NCBI GenBank assembly: GCA_025356335.1
Contig: JANXUF010000084.1
Span: 1 to 47,240, forward strand
Direction of reading: 5' to 3'
Length of the DNA stretch: 47,240 nt
Source: Actinomycetes bacterium
Lineage (GTDB): Bacteria > Actinomycetota > Acidimicrobiia > Acidimicrobiales > Ilumatobacteraceae
Translations under genes and position numbers: made by a program
The notes under the pieces: model-generated
What the model was told of the DNA's origin: nothing
What the model saw: the letters and a program-made list of their open reading frames with translations, nothing else
Databases searched by the model: none
Shown: positions 34,790-45,116 of the stretch, piece by piece
Position numbering within the stretch: the stretch's first letter is position 1
Layout: each line of letters begins with the position of its first letter

Positions 34790-35494
34790 CGTGCTCGCGA
34801 GGATCGATGGACCGCCGAAACGGCTGGCGTCGGCGGGCTCACCTCCCTGGAAACCGACTCCGGGAATCAGCAGCGGCAGGTCAGCGCCGACGATGCTGCG
34901 CACTCTGGCGAGTTCCTCCGGGTACGTCGCGCCGACGACGAGACCGCATTGGCCGCCTTCGTTCCAGTCGTTGGCAACGCGGTCGGCAACGACTTCGAAC
35001 AACGGCCTGCCGGTCACATCGAGGTTCTGGAAATCTGCACCGCCGGGATTCGAGGTCCGGCAGAGAATGAAGACGCCGCGGTCGCTGTGCTCGAGGAACG
35101 GATCGACGCTGTCCTTGCCGAGGTACGGGTTCACCGTCACTGCATCGGCTCCGTAGCGGACGAACGCCTCGATGGCATACTGCTCGGCCGTCGGGCCGAT
35201 GTCGCCTCGCTTGGCGTCGAGCAACACCACGACGTCGGGGTAGCGGCGCTTGACGTACGCGCACAGCTCCTCGAGTTGCTCCTCTGCCCTTGCTGCGGCG
35301 AAGTAGGCGAACTGTGGCTTGTACGCACAAACGAGATCGGCGGTGGCGTCGACGATCGCGGTACAGAAGTCGAGGATCGCGCTCGGCTTGCCGAGCAGGT
35401 GCTTCGGGAGTCGGTCGACGGCCGGATCGAGTCCGACGCACAGTGTCGAACCCGACGCCCGCCAGGCGTGCTCCATTCGCTGCCGAAAGTTCAC
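34685..35494 (-). CDS. pyrF: Orotidine-5'-phosphate decarboxylase
   Basis: 269 residues, group 2 (long form typical of mycobacteria). Catalytic motif [20 protein letters not shown], substrate loops [15 protein letters not shown] and [17 protein letters not shown], and [14 protein letters not shown] near the end. It produces UMP, the last step of the pathway. The ATG start overlaps the pyrD stop. It is the last gene of the pyr operon and its tail overlaps the convergent ydcF-like gene. Confidence 0.95.
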   Translation of the reverse strand: MNFRQRMEHAWRASGSTLCVGLDPAVDRLPKHLLGKPSAILDFCTAIVDATADLVCAYKPQFAYFAAARAEEQLEELCAYVKRRYPDVVVLLDAKRGDIGPTAEQYAIEAFVRYGADAVTVNPYLGKDSVDPFLEHSDRGVFILCRTSNPGGADFQNLDVTGRPLFEVVADRVANDWNEGGQCGLVVGATYPEELARVRSIVGADLPLLIPGVGFQGGEPADASRFGGPSILASTSRAVLYASAGEDFADAARLVAIQTRAALIDHRRA

Positions 35495-36567
35495 CGCCGA
35501 CCCGGTTTCGGTGCCGATGATCGCTGTGCCGATGATCGCTGTACCGAGGAAGTCACATCACTCCATCGTTCGACCTCGTGCATCATCGCCCATTCCTCCA
35601 GCTGCCCGAGAATGATCCACGGGGCTCGTGGGTTGGCAAACGTCGCCGTGCCGACCTGGATCGCGTTCGCCCCGGCCATCATCATCTCGACCGCTTCCGT
35701 TCCGCTGGAGATACCGCCGACGCCGACGATCGACACGTCGGGCAGTGCAACCCTGACATCGTGAACGGCGCGAACGGCGACCGGATGCACGGCGCGTCCG
35801 GAATATCCGCCACCACCTCCACCGAGCAGTGGCTGTGCCGTCTCCGTGTCGATGGCCAGTCCGAGCAGTGTGTTGGCGATGGTCAGGGACTCCGCACCAG
35901 CTTCCGTCACCGCTTCGGCCACCTCGACGATGCGATCGGTGTTCGGGCTGAGCTTCGCCCACCGCGGTTTGCCGCAGACCTCCGTCGACTCGATGACGCT
36001 CGCGCTCAGTACTGCGTCGTGGGCGAAGATGCCGGCCCTGCCTTCGAGGTTCGGGCAACTGAGATTGACCTCGACGGCGACGATCTGCTCGCTCGAACCG
36101 GCGAGTAGCGCTGCGGCGTCAGCGAATTCCTGGACGGTGCGGCCCCAAATCGAAACAACGACCTTGGCATCCGTCCGGTCCAACCGTGGCAGATCGTCGC
36201 GCAGCCAGGCGGCGAGACCTGGACCCTGTAATCCGACGGCATTGAGCATTCCGGCGCTCGTCGGATGGACGCGAGGCGCCGGATTGCCCTGCCAGGCAAA
36301 CGACGCAAGTGACTTCACGACGTGCGCCCCGAGGCCCCCGAGGTCGCCGAACGACTGCAATTCGCTGCCGTGTCCAGCAGTTCCGGAGGCCGTCATCACC
36401 GGATTGGCGAGCGTCAGAGACCCGACCCGAACTGTCCGGTCACGTATTCCCGCTGGCGCCATCGCTCCCCCACGTCCGTCCTCGACGAGCGTTCGTGCAG
36501 TTGAGGCACCCGAGGTGGGTGAAGTGCACCAACGCTCCGGGGGGCGACGAGGGGTGAGCCGGGTCAT
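35491..36567 (-). CDS. pyrD: Dihydroorotate dehydrogenase, class 1B type
   Basis: 358 residues, start ATG overlapping the carB stop. A 40-residue extension precedes the core, which starts [23 protein letters not shown] and substrate sites: [32 protein letters not shown] with the catalytic cysteine (class 1), [14 protein letters not shown] and [20 protein letters not shown]. Class 1B enzymes normally pair with PyrK, which is not in this operon. The C-terminus carries a tandem QRSSA duplication from a 15-bp repeat. Confidence 0.93.
   Translation of the reverse strand: MTRLTPRRPPERWCTSPTSGASTARTLVEDGRGGAMAPAGIRDRTVRVGSLTLANPVMTASGTAGHGSELQSFGDLGGLGAHVVKSLASFAWQGNPAPRVHPTSAGMLNAVGLQGPGLAAWLRDDLPRLDRTDAKVVVSIWGRTVQEFADAAALLAGSSEQIVAVEVNLSCPNLEGRAGIFAHDAVLSASVIESTEVCGKPRWAKLSPNTDRIVEVAEAVTEAGAESLTIANTLLGLAIDTETAQPLLGGGGGGYSGRAVHPVAVRAVHDVRVALPDVSIVGVGGISSGTEAVEMMMAGANAIQVGTATFANPRAPWIILGQLEEWAMMHEVERWSDVTSSVQRSSAQRSSAPKPGRR
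35511..35540. repeat. 15-bp tandem duplication in the pyrD 3' end
   Basis: gtgccgatgatcgct occurs twice without mismatch, at 35511-35525 and 35526-35540, with a partial third copy. It duplicates five residues (QRSSA) close to the pyrD stop, outside the enzyme core. Confidence 0.9.
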
Positions 36568-39500
36568 GTCGCTGCGTGATAGCTCTGAAGGCTGCGGACG
36601 CTGACGAGTTGGCCGTTCTGTTCCGCCATTCCATGCACCGCCGCGAGTGCCGCCTCGACCGTCGTCACCGAGGAGATGCGATGGACATTCGCCGCTTTGC
36701 GGATCTGCTCGCCGTCGCTGCGCGCTCCTCCACCCTGACCCTGGGGGGTGTTGATCACGAAGCTGATCTGACCGCTGGCGATCATCTGCACTGCATTCGG
36801 CAACGCGGCAGGTTCTGGCTGGCGACCGGTCGCCGGTTGGTCGCCGACCTTGCCGAGGACGGCATCGACAGGAAATCCGAACCCGGCCAGATAATCTGCG
36901 GTTCCCCTGGTAGCAGCGATCGAGAATTTCAACTCACGCAGGCGCTTGACGACCACGAGGCCGGCCGGCTTGTCGCGATCGGCGAGCGAGACGAACACGG
37001 TGCCGGATGACGGCAGGACGTTGCCACTGGCGATCTCCGCCTTGTAGAACGCCCGGCCGAACGTCGTGTCGATGCCCATCACTTCACCGGTCGAACGCAT
37101 TTCCGGCCCGAGTGCGGTATCGACATCGGGGAATCGGTTGAACGGCAGTACGGCTTCCTTGACGGCGACGTGACCGGCATTGATCGGCGGGCGCACAACG
37201 CCTTCGACACGCAGGTCGGCGAGCGTTGCGCCGAGCATCACCCGGCTGGCAATCTTGGCGAGCGGGACGCCGGTTGCCTTGGCGACGAACGGCACCGTGC
37301 GCGAGGCGCGCGGGTTGGCCTCGATCACGTAGACCGTGGTTCCGGCGACGGCGTACTGCACGTTGATCAGACCGACGACATCGAGCGCGGTGGCGATGAC
37401 CTTGGTGTAGCTCTCGATCACCTCGACGACCCACGACGGCAACGTCTGCGGTGGGATCGCGCATGCCGAGTCGCCGGAGTGCACGCCCGCTTCTTCGACA
37501 TGCTCCATCACGCCGCCGATGAGGACCTCACCGGAGTGGTCGCGGATGGCGTCGACGTCGACCTCGATGGCGTCTTCGAGGAAGCGGTCGATCAGCACCG
37601 GTCGCTCCGATGACAGCCCGCCCTCCTTACCGAGCGATCCGAACGCCGACAGCTGCTCCATCGCCCGGCCGAGGTGTTCTCGATCGTGGACGATCTGCAT
37701 GCCGCGTCCGCCGAGCACGTACGAAGGCCGGACGAGGACGGGATAGCCCACATGGGTGGCGATGTGTTCAGCCTGCTCGAACGTCGTCGCCGTCCCGCCG
37801 GGCGGTTGCGGAATGTGTAGCCGGGCGCACAACGCGTTCCACTTCTCACGATCCTCTGCGAGGTCGATCGACGCCGGCGACGTGCCTGCTACGAGCTCGA
37901 CGGGGATCTGCCCGCTGAGCTTCAACGGCGTCTGCCCGCCGAGTGAGACGATGACTCTGGGGGCGACTCCTCCGGCCGCTGCGGTCTCCGCCTCGATGAC
38001 GTTGAGCACGTCTTCACGCGTCAGCGGCTCGAAGTACAGCCGGTCGCTCGTGTCGTAGTCGGTGGACACCGTTTCCGGGTTGCAGTTGACCATGACCGTC
38101 TCGAACCCGGCGTCGCGCAACGCGAAGCTGGCATGGACACAGCAGTAGTCGAACTCGATGCCCTGACCGATGCGATTCGGGCCGGACCCGAGGATGATCA
38201 CCTTCGGCTTCGTCGACGGGCGAACCTCGCTCTCGTCCTCCCAGGAGCTGTAGTGGTACGGCGTCTCGGCGGCGAACTCGGCGGCGCACGTGTCGACCGT
38301 CTTGTAGGTCGGCATCACGCCGGCGATGACGCGTGCGGCGCGCACTTCGTCGTCCGACACCTTCCACAGATAGGCGAGTTGGGCGTCGGCGAAACCGAGC
38401 CGTTTGGCCCGACGCCAGTCGGCCTTGGTGAACGAAGCGATCGACGACGCCTCGATCGCCGTCCGCTCTTCGACGATGATCGACAGCTGATCGAGGAACC
38501 ACGGATCGATCTTGTTCGTCTCGTGCAGCAGTTCGATCGACATGCCGCGCCGCAGCGCTTCACCGACGAGGAAGATGCGCTCCGGCGTCGGAACGTCGGT
38601 CTGCGCAAGCAGCACATCGTCGGGGATGTCTGCGTAGGCCGCTTCGCCAGCATCGGCGTTGAGTCCGAAGCGCCCTTGCTCCAATGAGCGAAGGCCTTTC
38701 TGCAGGCTCTCGGGGAACGTACGCCCGATCGCCATCGCCTCGCCGACGGACTGCATCTGCGTGCCGAGGATGCCGCTCGTGCCAGGGAGTTTCTCGAACG
38801 CCCAGCGGGGGATCTTGGTGACGACGTAGTCGATCGACGGTTCGAAGCTCGCCGGTGTCGCCCTCGTGATGTCGTTGGGGATCTCGTCGAGCGTGTACCC
38901 GACGGCGAGTTTGGCGGCGATCTTGGCGATCGGGAAGCCGGTCGCCTTCGACGCCAATGCTGAAGACCGTGAGACGCGTGGGTTCATCTCGATCACGACG
39001 AGGTCGCCGTCGGCCGGGTTGAGGGCGAACTGCACGTTGGACCCGCCGGTTTCGACGCCGACGCGTCGGATGCAGGCGAACGCTGCATCACGCATCATCT
39101 GGTACTCGACATCGCTGAGCGTCATCGCCGGAGCCACCGTGATCGAGTCCCCGGTGTGCACGCCCATCGGATCGAAGTTCTCGATCGAGCAGACGATCAC
39201 GCAGTTGTCGGCGCGGTCACGCATCACTTCGAGTTCGTACTCCTTCCACCCGGCGATCGATTTCTCGATGAGGATTTCGCCGATCGGGCTGGCGGCGATG
39301 CCGTTGTGGCAGACGGCTTCGAATTCCGCCAACGTGGTGGCGATGCCTGTACCACGACCACCGAGGATGTACGCCGGGCGGATGATGCACGGCAGACCGA
39401 TCGTTTCGAGAACGACGTACGACTCCTCCATCGAGCGGGCGATACCGGATTCCGGCACCTTGAGCCCGATCTCGATCATCGCCTTCTTGAACAGATCGCG

Positions 39501-39887
39501 GTCCTCCGCTGTGGCGATCGCGGTGGCGTTCGCACCGATCAGCTCGGGTGTGCCTGGTACGCCGACAAGGCCCTGTTCGAACAACGCCATCGCCAGGTTC
39601 AATCCGGTCTGGCCGCCGAGCGTCGCCAGCACTGCATCCGGCTTTTCGAGGGCGATGATCGCTGCGAGCACTTCAGGGGTGAGCGGCTCGATGTAGGTCG
39701 CGTCTGCAAAATCCGGATCGGTCATGATCGTCGCCGGATTGGAATTCGCCAGGATGACCCGGTAACCCTCCTCCTTGAGCACGCGGCATGCCTGCGTACC
39801 CGAGTAGTCGAACTCGCACGCCTGCCCGATGACGATCGGGCCCGATCCGATGATGAGGATCGAGTGGATGTCTGTCCGCTTCGGCAT
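36564..39887 (-). CDS. carB: Carbamoyl-phosphate synthase large subunit
   Basis: 1107 residues, full length. Two homologous ATP-grasp halves are visible: [20 protein letters not shown] near the N-terminus and [20 protein letters not shown] near residue 560. Each half also has its ATP-binding loop ([14 protein letters not shown] and [14 protein letters not shown]). The C-terminal MGS-like allosteric domain follows from about residue 960 ([20 protein letters not shown]). It uses ammonia from CarA to make carbamoyl phosphate for both pyrB and argF. Start ATG shares a base with the carA stop (TAATG). Confidence 0.98.
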   Translation of the reverse strand: MPKRTDIHSILIIGSGPIVIGQACEFDYSGTQACRVLKEEGYRVILANSNPATIMTDPDFADATYIEPLTPEVLAAIIALEKPDAVLATLGGQTGLNLAMALFEQGLVGVPGTPELIGANATAIATAEDRDLFKKAMIEIGLKVPESGIARSMEESYVVLETIGLPCIIRPAYILGGRGTGIATTLAEFEAVCHNGIAASPIGEILIEKSIAGWKEYELEVMRDRADNCVIVCSIENFDPMGVHTGDSITVAPAMTLSDVEYQMMRDAAFACIRRVGVETGGSNVQFALNPADGDLVVIEMNPRVSRSSALASKATGFPIAKIAAKLAVGYTLDEIPNDITRATPASFEPSIDYVVTKIPRWAFEKLPGTSGILGTQMQSVGEAMAIGRTFPESLQKGLRSLEQGRFGLNADAGEAAYADIPDDVLLAQTDVPTPERIFLVGEALRRGMSIELLHETNKIDPWFLDQLSIIVEERTAIEASSIASFTKADWRRAKRLGFADAQLAYLWKVSDDEVRAARVIAGVMPTYKTVDTCAAEFAAETPYHYSSWEDESEVRPSTKPKVIILGSGPNRIGQGIEFDYCCVHASFALRDAGFETVMVNCNPETVSTDYDTSDRLYFEPLTREDVLNVIEAETAAAGGVAPRVIVSLGGQTPLKLSGQIPVELVAGTSPASIDLAEDREKWNALCARLHIPQPPGGTATTFEQAEHIATHVGYPVLVRPSYVLGGRGMQIVHDREHLGRAMEQLSAFGSLGKEGGLSSERPVLIDRFLEDAIEVDVDAIRDHSGEVLIGGVMEHVEEAGVHSGDSACAIPPQTLPSWVVEVIESYTKVIATALDVVGLINVQYAVAGTTVYVIEANPRASRTVPFVAKATGVPLAKIASRVMLGATLADLRVEGVVRPPINAGHVAVKEAVLPFNRFPDVDTALGPEMRSTGEVMGIDTTFGRAFYKAEIASGNVLPSSGTVFVSLADRDKPAGLVVVKRLRELKFSIAATRGTADYLAGFGFPVDAVLGKVGDQPATGRQPEPAALPNAVQMIASGQISFVINTPQGQGGGARSDGEQIRKAANVHRISSVTTVEAALAAVHGMAEQNGQLVSVRSLQSYHAAT

Positions 39888-41086
39888 TATGCGACCCCCC
39901 GTTCCGGCACCGGGAATCCCGGCAGGTCTGCATCAGCGAAGCCCGAGAAGCGGTTCACCGGGGCGAAGCTGATCTGCTTGCCGCCGATGTACTCGGCCGG
40001 ATCCTCGACCATCGCCTCGAACTGGGCGAACAGGTAACGCGCATCGTGCGGGCCTGGTCCGGCCTCTGGGTGGTACTGCACGCTGAACGCCGCAACCCTT
40101 GGCACACGCATGCCCTCATTCGTCTCGTCGTTGAGGTTGATGTGGGTGACCTCCGCTGTGCCGGTCAGCGAGGCGGGATCGACGCAGAAGTTGTGGTTCT
40201 GGCTGGTGATCTCGACATGACCCGTCGATAGTTGACGAACGGGGTGGTTGCCGCCATGGTGACCGAACGGCAGCTTGAACGTGGCCCCGCCGAGTGCCAG
40301 TGACAGCAGCTGGTGGCCGAGGCAGATCCCGAAGATCGGCACCTGATCGATCAACCCGCGGATCGCCTCGACGGCACCGGCGACAGCTTCCGGGTCACCA
40401 GGTCCGTTGGAGAGGAAGACGCCGCTCGGCCGCGTGGCGAGGACGTCGGCCGCGCTGGTCGAAGCGGGCACGACTTCGACCGATCCGAGTTCAGCGAGCC
40501 GGCGGACGATCGAACGTTTGATGCCGAAGTCGTAAGCGACGATGTGCGGACGACCGGCAGCCCGTTCGCCCACGGAGTACGACTGCGGCGTGGTCACCTG
40601 GGCGACGAGATCGACGCCATCGGTGCCGGGCTCTGCCTTCGCTGCGGCCAGCAGCACAGACTCCGAAGCGGTCCCGAAAGCGCCCGGCAGCGCACCGGTG
40701 TCACGCAGCAGCCGTGTGAGACGGCGGGTGTCGATACCGGCGATTCCCGCAATCCCGTAGCGGGCGAGCAGGGCATCGAGGTCCGCCTCCGAACGATGGT
40801 TGCTGCGACGGCGTGAGAGGTCGCGCACGATCACGCCTCGACAGAACAAACCGCGGGATTCGAAGTCGTAGTCGTTGACGCCGTAGTTGCCGACATGACT
40901 GGCGGTGAAGGTGATGATCTGGCCGGCATAGCTCGGATCGGTCAATATCTCCTGATAGCCGGACATCGCCGTATTGAAGACGACCTCGCCGCTGGAGACG
41001 CCGTTCGGTGCTTCGGCGCCGATCGCCTCGCCCTCGAACACCGAACCATCTGCCAGTACCAGTATCGCCTGGCGTACCGCTGTCAT
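39887..41086 (-). CDS. carA: Carbamoyl-phosphate synthase small subunit
   Basis: 399 residues. N-terminal domain [19 protein letters not shown] and [20 protein letters not shown]; class I glutaminase domain with the nucleophile in [18 protein letters not shown] and the histidine-glutamate pair in [14 protein letters not shown]. It releases ammonia from glutamine. GGAGG lies six bases upstream of the start. Unlike the other pyr genes it does not overlap its neighbour: a 70-base gap with an ARG box separates it from pyrC, pointing to a second promoter. Confidence 0.97.
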   Translation of the reverse strand: MTAVRQAILVLADGSVFEGEAIGAEAPNGVSSGEVVFNTAMSGYQEILTDPSYAGQIITFTASHVGNYGVNDYDFESRGLFCRGVIVRDLSRRRSNHRSEADLDALLARYGIAGIAGIDTRRLTRLLRDTGALPGAFGTASESVLLAAAKAEPGTDGVDLVAQVTTPQSYSVGERAAGRPHIVAYDFGIKRSIVRRLAELGSVEVVPASTSAADVLATRPSGVFLSNGPGDPEAVAGAVEAIRGLIDQVPIFGICLGHQLLSLALGGATFKLPFGHHGGNHPVRQLSTGHVEITSQNHNFCVDPASLTGTAEVTHINLNDETNEGMRVPRVAAFSVQYHPEAGPGPHDARYLFAQFEAMVEDPAEYIGGKQISFAPVNRFSGFADADLPGFPVPERGVA

Positions 41087-41125
41087 TGCTCGCCTCCATC
41101 GTTCGTCTCGGTGCGCATCGCTTCA

Positions 41126-41139
41126 TGCATGTTCATGCA
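41126..41139. promoter_or_regulatory. Predicted ArgR operator (ARG box) of carAB
   Basis: TGCATGTTCATGCA, identical to the site in front of argC at 4442-4455. It lies 40 bases upstream of the carA start and 17 bases from the end of pyrC. An AT-rich stretch with TATACG (minus strand, about 41152-41147) could be a -10 element, but no convincing -35 is visible. It would let arginine repress carAB inside the pyrimidine operon. Confidence 0.72.
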
Positions 41140-41156
41140 CACTAGCGTATATTCTC

Positions 41157-42431
41157 TCATCGCTGCGCCGTCCCGTCGACGACCACCGCGTCGCCGTTGA
41201 AGATCGTGTGACGCACTTTGCCGCGCATCGTCCTGCCGGCGTATGGCGTATTGCGGCTCTTCGAGGCCAACAGCGACGGCTTGACCGTCCACGACAGGTC
41301 AGGGTCGAAGACCGTCACGTTCGCCGGGCGGCCGACGGCGATCGGCCCGCCGTGGCGAGCGCCGAGTCGAGCAATCGCCGCAGGTTTCCACGACAACAGG
41401 GCGATCGTCTGCAGCAGGTCGAGGTCGAGTTCGCCGAGGGCGAGCGACAGCGCCGTCTCCAACCCGAGCATCCCCGGAGGTGCCTGGTCGAGTGGCTGCT
41501 CCTTCGATTCCTGCGGATGCGGCGCATGGTCAGTGGCAATCGCATCGATCGTCCCGTCACGGAGGCCGACTTTGATCGCCTCGATATCGGCCATCGTCCG
41601 CAGCGGCGGGTTGACCTTGAAGACCGAATCGAAGCTGCGCAACGTCTCGTCCGTCAACGTGAAATGGTGCGGCGTCGCTTCGGCCGTGACCGTCAACCCT
41701 TCGGCCTTGGCAGCGCGGACGAGCTCGACCGACCGAGACGTCGACAGGTGCAGCAGATGGATGCCGGCGCCCGTCAATCTGGCGAGTTCGATGTCACGGA
41801 AGACCATCAGCTCCTCGGCAATACTCGGCCAACCCGGCAGTCCGAGATGGCTGCAGCACGAGCCCTCGTTCATCACTGCACCGTCGGTCAACCGGCTGAC
41901 CTCACAGTGCTGAGCGAGGGTGATGCCGAGGCCGAGCGAGTACTCCATCGCCCGCCTCATCAACAACGGATCCTGTACACCGTTGCCGTCGTCGGTGAAC
42001 AGCGTGACGCCGGCTGAAGCCAGTTCGGCGAAGGGTGCCAACTGCTTGCCGGCACGCTCGATCGTGATCGCTCCGGCCGGCATCACTTCGACGAGGCCGG
42101 CGCGCTCGCCCAGTGATCTGACGAGGTTGACGACGGCGATCGAGTCCTGCGTCGGCTCGGTGTTCGGCATCGCCACGACGGCGGTGTACCCGCCGAGGGC
42201 AGCGGCACGACTTCCGGTCTCGACCGTCTCCGCTTCTTCGCGGCCAGGCTCTCGAAGGTGCGTATGGAGGTCGACGAAACCTGGCGAGACGATGCATCCG
42301 ATCGCATCGAGCATTCGGTCGCCGCTGAGATTGGTGCCGACCTCGGCGATGACACCATTGTCGATCACGACATCGACAACCCGCTCACCGTCACGGTCGA
42401 TGACCCTGCCACCCTTGATCACCAGTGTCAT
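41157..42431 (-). CDS. pyrC: Dihydroorotase
   Basis: 424 residues, class I (amidohydrolase) type. Metal ligands in GFVDLHTHLREPGREEAETV, AMPNTEPTQDSIAVVN, the lid/active-site segment LHLSTSRSVELVRAAKAEGL, TAEATPHHFTL and the aspartate in DAIATDHAPHPQESKEQP. It closes carbamoyl aspartate to dihydroorotate. The start overlaps the pyrB stop (ATGA). Confidence 0.96.
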   Translation of the reverse strand: MTLVIKGGRVIDRDGERVVDVVIDNGVIAEVGTNLSGDRMLDAIGCIVSPGFVDLHTHLREPGREEAETVETGSRAAALGGYTAVVAMPNTEPTQDSIAVVNLVRSLGERAGLVEVMPAGAITIERAGKQLAPFAELASAGVTLFTDDGNGVQDPLLMRRAMEYSLGLGITLAQHCEVSRLTDGAVMNEGSCCSHLGLPGWPSIAEELMVFRDIELARLTGAGIHLLHLSTSRSVELVRAAKAEGLTVTAEATPHHFTLTDETLRSFDSVFKVNPPLRTMADIEAIKVGLRDGTIDAIATDHAPHPQESKEQPLDQAPPGMLGLETALSLALGELDLDLLQTIALLSWKPAAIARLGARHGGPIAVGRPANVTVFDPDLSWTVKPSLLASKSRNTPYAGRTMRGKVRHTIFNGDAVVVDGTAQR

Positions 42432-43357
42432 GCGAGCGAATCTCCTTGACCGAGCAGTTGGAACAGCACGGCCATACGGACGGCGACACCGTTGGCCACC
42501 TGCTGGATGATGACGTTGCCAGGCAATTCCGACGGATCGACGGCGATCTCGACGCCGCGGTTCATCGGGCCGGGATGCATCACGAGAGTGCTGTCGCCGA
42601 GACGGCGGGCCCGGTCCGCAGTGAGCCCGAAGCGGTCGGTGTATTCCCGCAGGCTCGGGATCAACGCCTCACTCATCCGTTCACGCTGCATCCGCAGCAG
42701 GTACAACACGTCGACTTTGCCGACGAGCGAATCGAGATCCTGAGATGTCTCGACCGGCCAGCCGGCGATCGAAGGCGGCAGCAGCGTCGGCGGGGCGACG
42801 AGCGTGACGTGAGCTCCAAGCGCCGCAAACGCCTGCACGTCGCTCCGGGCGACACGTGAATGCTTGATGTCGCCGACGATGGCGATACGCAATCCTTCGA
42901 AGCCTCCCTTGCGGCCGAGCGCCTGGCGGATCGTGTAGCAGTCGAGCAGTGCCTGCGTCGGGTGCTGATGCCAGCCGTCACCTGCGTTGATCACCGATGC
43001 GTCGGTCCAGTTGCTGATCTGCCACGGGACGCCGGACGACTTGTGCCGGATGACGAAAGCATCGACGCCCATTGCCTGCACCGTCTCGATCGTGTCACGC
43101 AGGCTCTCGCCCTTGTTCACACTGGAGGTGCCGACAGAGAACGTCATCACGTCGGCCGACAACCGTTTGGCGGCCGTCTCGAAGCTCAGACGGGTACGCG
43201 TCGAGTCCTCGAAGAAGATGTTGACGACGTTCTTACCGCGCAGTGCGGGGACCTTGGGGATCGGGCGGGCATTGATCTCGACCATGTGATCGGTCAGTTC
43301 CAGCAGGCTGAGGATGCCCGCGGCGTCGAGTTCCTCGATCGAGCGCAGATGCTTCAC
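42428..43357 (-). CDS. pyrB: Aspartate carbamoyltransferase catalytic subunit
   Basis: 309 residues. [19 protein letters not shown] is the carbamoyl-phosphate site, [20 protein letters not shown] the aspartate-type site, and [18 protein letters not shown] the C-terminal loop. It makes carbamoyl aspartate. No pyrI is present, as usual in Actinobacteria, so control is expected at the level of PyrR. The start overlaps the pyrR stop (ATGA). Confidence 0.97.
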   Translation of the reverse strand: MKHLRSIEELDAAGILSLLELTDHMVEINARPIPKVPALRGKNVVNIFFEDSTRTRLSFETAAKRLSADVMTFSVGTSSVNKGESLRDTIETVQAMGVDAFVIRHKSSGVPWQISNWTDASVINAGDGWHQHPTQALLDCYTIRQALGRKGGFEGLRIAIVGDIKHSRVARSDVQAFAALGAHVTLVAPPTLLPPSIAGWPVETSQDLDSLVGKVDVLYLLRMQRERMSEALIPSLREYTDRFGLTADRARRLGDSTLVMHPGPMNRGVEIAVDPSELPGNVIIQQVANGVAVRMAVLFQLLGQGDSLA

Positions 43358-43920
43358 GAGTGATCCCCGATGACGACACCTTCAGGACTGACTCGAACGT
43401 CTTCGTCGCGCCGTGTCGGAAGGTTCTTGCCGACGTAGTCCGGGCGGATCGGCAGTTCACGATGGCCCCGGTCGACGATCACGGCGAGTTGCACCGAACG
43501 GGGGCGGCCGTAGTCGTTGAGCGCTTCGAGTGCCGCCCTGACCGTCCTACCGGTGAACAGCACATCGTCGACCAGCACGACGGTTGCACCGTCGAGGTGC
43601 GCCGGAATGTCGCTGACCGAACCGGGAACAACCGGCCGCAGGCCGAAATCGTCACGGTGGAAGCTCGCGTCGAGCGAACCGACAGGGACGTTCGCCAACG
43701 GTTCGATGGTCGCGATCGCTTCGCCGAGCCGGTTGGCGATCCATGTGCCACCGCGTTGCAGACCGACGATCACCACACCGTCGAGGCCACGATTGTGTTC
43801 GATGATCTCATGGGCGATACGGGTGATCGCCCGGCGGATGTCATCCGCTGACAACACGGTGCTGCGGACATGAAAAACGCCCCCGTCCGGGGGCGCGCTA
43901 GCTGCGTTTGTCTGGGACAC
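43354..43920 (-). CDS. pyrR: PyrR, pyr operon regulator and uracil phosphoribosyltransferase
   Basis: 188 residues from GTG 43920, nine bases after GGAGGAG. The PRTase core starts [20 protein letters not shown] near residue 23 and carries the PRPP motif [19 protein letters not shown] and [20 protein letters not shown]. Bases encoding residues 9-16 form an intrinsic terminator. An internal GTG near 43858 would place that terminator in the leader, but it has no ribosome binding site. PyrR binds a hairpin in pyr mRNA when UMP is high; such a hairpin lies 20 bases upstream of this start. Confidence 0.94.
   Translation of the reverse strand: MSQTNAASAPPDGGVFHVRSTVLSADDIRRAITRIAHEIIEHNRGLDGVVIVGLQRGGTWIANRLGEAIATIEPLANVPVGSLDASFHRDDFGLRPVVPGSVSDIPAHLDGATVVLVDDVLFTGRTVRAALEALNDYGRPRSVQLAVIVDRGHRELPIRPDYVGKNLPTRRDEDVRVSPEGVVIGDHS
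43873..43895 (-). terminator. Intrinsic terminator within the 5' end of pyrR
   Basis: A 7-bp perfect GC stem, CGCCCCC and GGGGGCG (43895-43878), with the four-base loop GGAC, followed on the minus strand by TTTTT (43877-43873). It is placed between the pyrR GTG start and the conserved part of the protein, so it should act as an attenuator whenever ribosomes do not cover it. Confidence 0.75.
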
Positions 43921-43927
43921 GGTCCAT
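43898..43927 (-). CDS. Possible nine-residue leader peptide in the pyr leader
   Basis: ATG at 43927, four bases after GGAGG, encodes MDRVPDKRS and stops at TAG (43900-43898) two bases before the terminator stem. It is in a different frame from pyrR and overlaps its proposed first codons. It competes with the pyrR GTG for the same ribosome binding site. It may be chance, but start, ribosome binding site and stop fit an attenuator peptide. Confidence 0.4.
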   Translation of the reverse strand: MDRVPDKRS

Positions 43928-43939
43928 GGCTCCTCCGTT

Positions 43940-43957
43940 CGGGTCTCACAGGACCCG
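43940..43957 (-). promoter_or_regulatory. Predicted PyrR-binding RNA hairpin
   Basis: On the minus strand CGGGTC-CTGTGA-GACCCG forms a 6-bp stem with a six-base loop. The segment GTCCTGTGAGA fits the known PyrR recognition sequence (UCCNGNGAG-like). The GGAGGAG of pyrR (43936-43930) begins three bases after it, so bound PyrR could block translation. Confidence 0.8.
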
Positions 43958-44024
43958 TTTGACGAATGCGCCCGAGGTTAGCGGCTGTAGCCGGAGAATC
44001 GAGTGACCTGCGGACAAAAACGTT

Positions 44025-44540
44025 TCAGCCCGGGTCGGCGTGAGCGCTCGGTATCGCTGCGGACTCTGCGGAGTACTCCTGCGCACTGTGTGCCGGGGTT
44101 GCATCGGTTGGCGTGATGACCGGCGGGCGGACGATCCTGCTGATCGTCGTCAACATGCCGTTGACGAATCGCCCGGAATCGTCGGTCGAGAACCGCTTGG
44201 CGAGCCGGACGGCTTCGTCGATCACGACCGCCTTGGGGACTTCCGGGCGGCTGATCAGTTCGAAGATGGCGATTCGCAGGACCGTTTTGTCGATCTCCGG
44301 CATCCGTCCGAGTGTCCACCCGCGCGCGTTGGCGGCGATCAATTCGTCGATGCGCTCACGATGGTCGTGCACGCCGCCCACGAGCATGCGGGTCAGGTCA
44401 TCTGGCTCGACGACCTGGGCGGCGAGGACGTCGTGACCGCTGAGGTCCTTCGTTTCCGCCTCGTACAACAGCGTGAGCGAACGTTCGCGGGAATCGGAAC
44501 GACGGTCGGTTTCCGAGGCGTTACGGCGCCTTCCTGCCAC
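44025..44540 (-). CDS. nusB: Transcription antitermination factor NusB
   Basis: 171 residues. NusB core from about residue 17: SRERSLTLLYEAETKDLSGH, VGGVHDHRERIDELIAANAR GW, MPEIDKTVLRIAIFELISRP and PKAVVIDEAVRLAKRFSTDD SGRFVNG. It forms the antitermination complex with NusE on rRNA transcripts. A 30-residue unconserved tail ends the protein. It sits between efp and the pyr leader on the same strand. Confidence 0.95.
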   Translation of the reverse strand: MAGRRRNASETDRRSDSRERSLTLLYEAETKDLSGHDVLAAQVVEPDDLTRMLVGGVHDHRERIDELIAANARGWTLGRMPEIDKTVLRIAIFELISRPEVPKAVVIDEAVRLAKRFSTDDSGRFVNGMLTTISRIVRPPVITPTDATPAHSAQEYSAESAAIPSAHADPG

Positions 44541-44552
44541 GAGTTGTCTGCC

Positions 44553-45116
44553 TCAGACGCGAGTGATGTAGTCGCCGCTGCGGGTGTCGACCTTGATCTT
44601 GTCGCCGATGTTGATGAACAACGGAACCTGCAGCACGAGCCCGGTCTCCAGCGTCGCCGGCTTGCGGGCACCGGAGACGCGGTCACCCTGGATGCCCGGT
44701 TCCGTCTCGGCGACGGTCAATTCCACGGACGCCGGGATCTCGACGGAGACGATCGTGTCGTTGTGGAAGGCGATGATCGCCGTCATGTTCTCGGTCAGGT
44801 AGTTGGCGGCATCACCGAGCGAGGACGGTGCCACAGTGACCTGGTCATAGGTTCCGGTATCCATGAAGATGTAGTCGTCGCCGTCGCGGTACAGGAACTG
44901 CATGTCGTTCTTGTCGAGGATCGCCTGCTCGACGCGGATCCCGGCGTTGAACGTCCGGTCGATCACCGCACCGTTGCGCAGGTTGCGGATCTTCGTACGA
45001 ACGAAGGCACCCCCCTTGCCCGGCTTGACGTGTTGAAATTCAACGACGGTGAACAGACCGTTGTCCAGCTCGAGGGTGATTCCGTTCTTCAGATCATTCG
45101 TGGTGATCGCAGGCAT
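44553..45116 (-). CDS. efp: Elongation factor P
   Basis: 187 residues from ATG 45116, eight bases after AAGGA. KOW-like N-domain [20 protein letters not shown], the tip loop [18 protein letters not shown] with lysine at the modified position, and C-terminal OB domains including [19 protein letters not shown]. It rescues ribosomes at polyproline. Its first 28 bases overlap the 3' end of the upstream aminopeptidase gene. Confidence 0.97.
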   Translation of the reverse strand: MPAITTNDLKNGITLELDNGLFTVVEFQHVKPGKGGAFVRTKIRNLRNGAVIDRTFNAGIRVEQAILDKNDMQFLYRDGDDYIFMDTGTYDQVTVAPSSLGDAANYLTENMTAIIAFHNDTIVSVEIPASVELTVAETEPGIQGDRVSGARKPATLETGLVLQVPLFINIGDKIKVDTRSGDYITRV

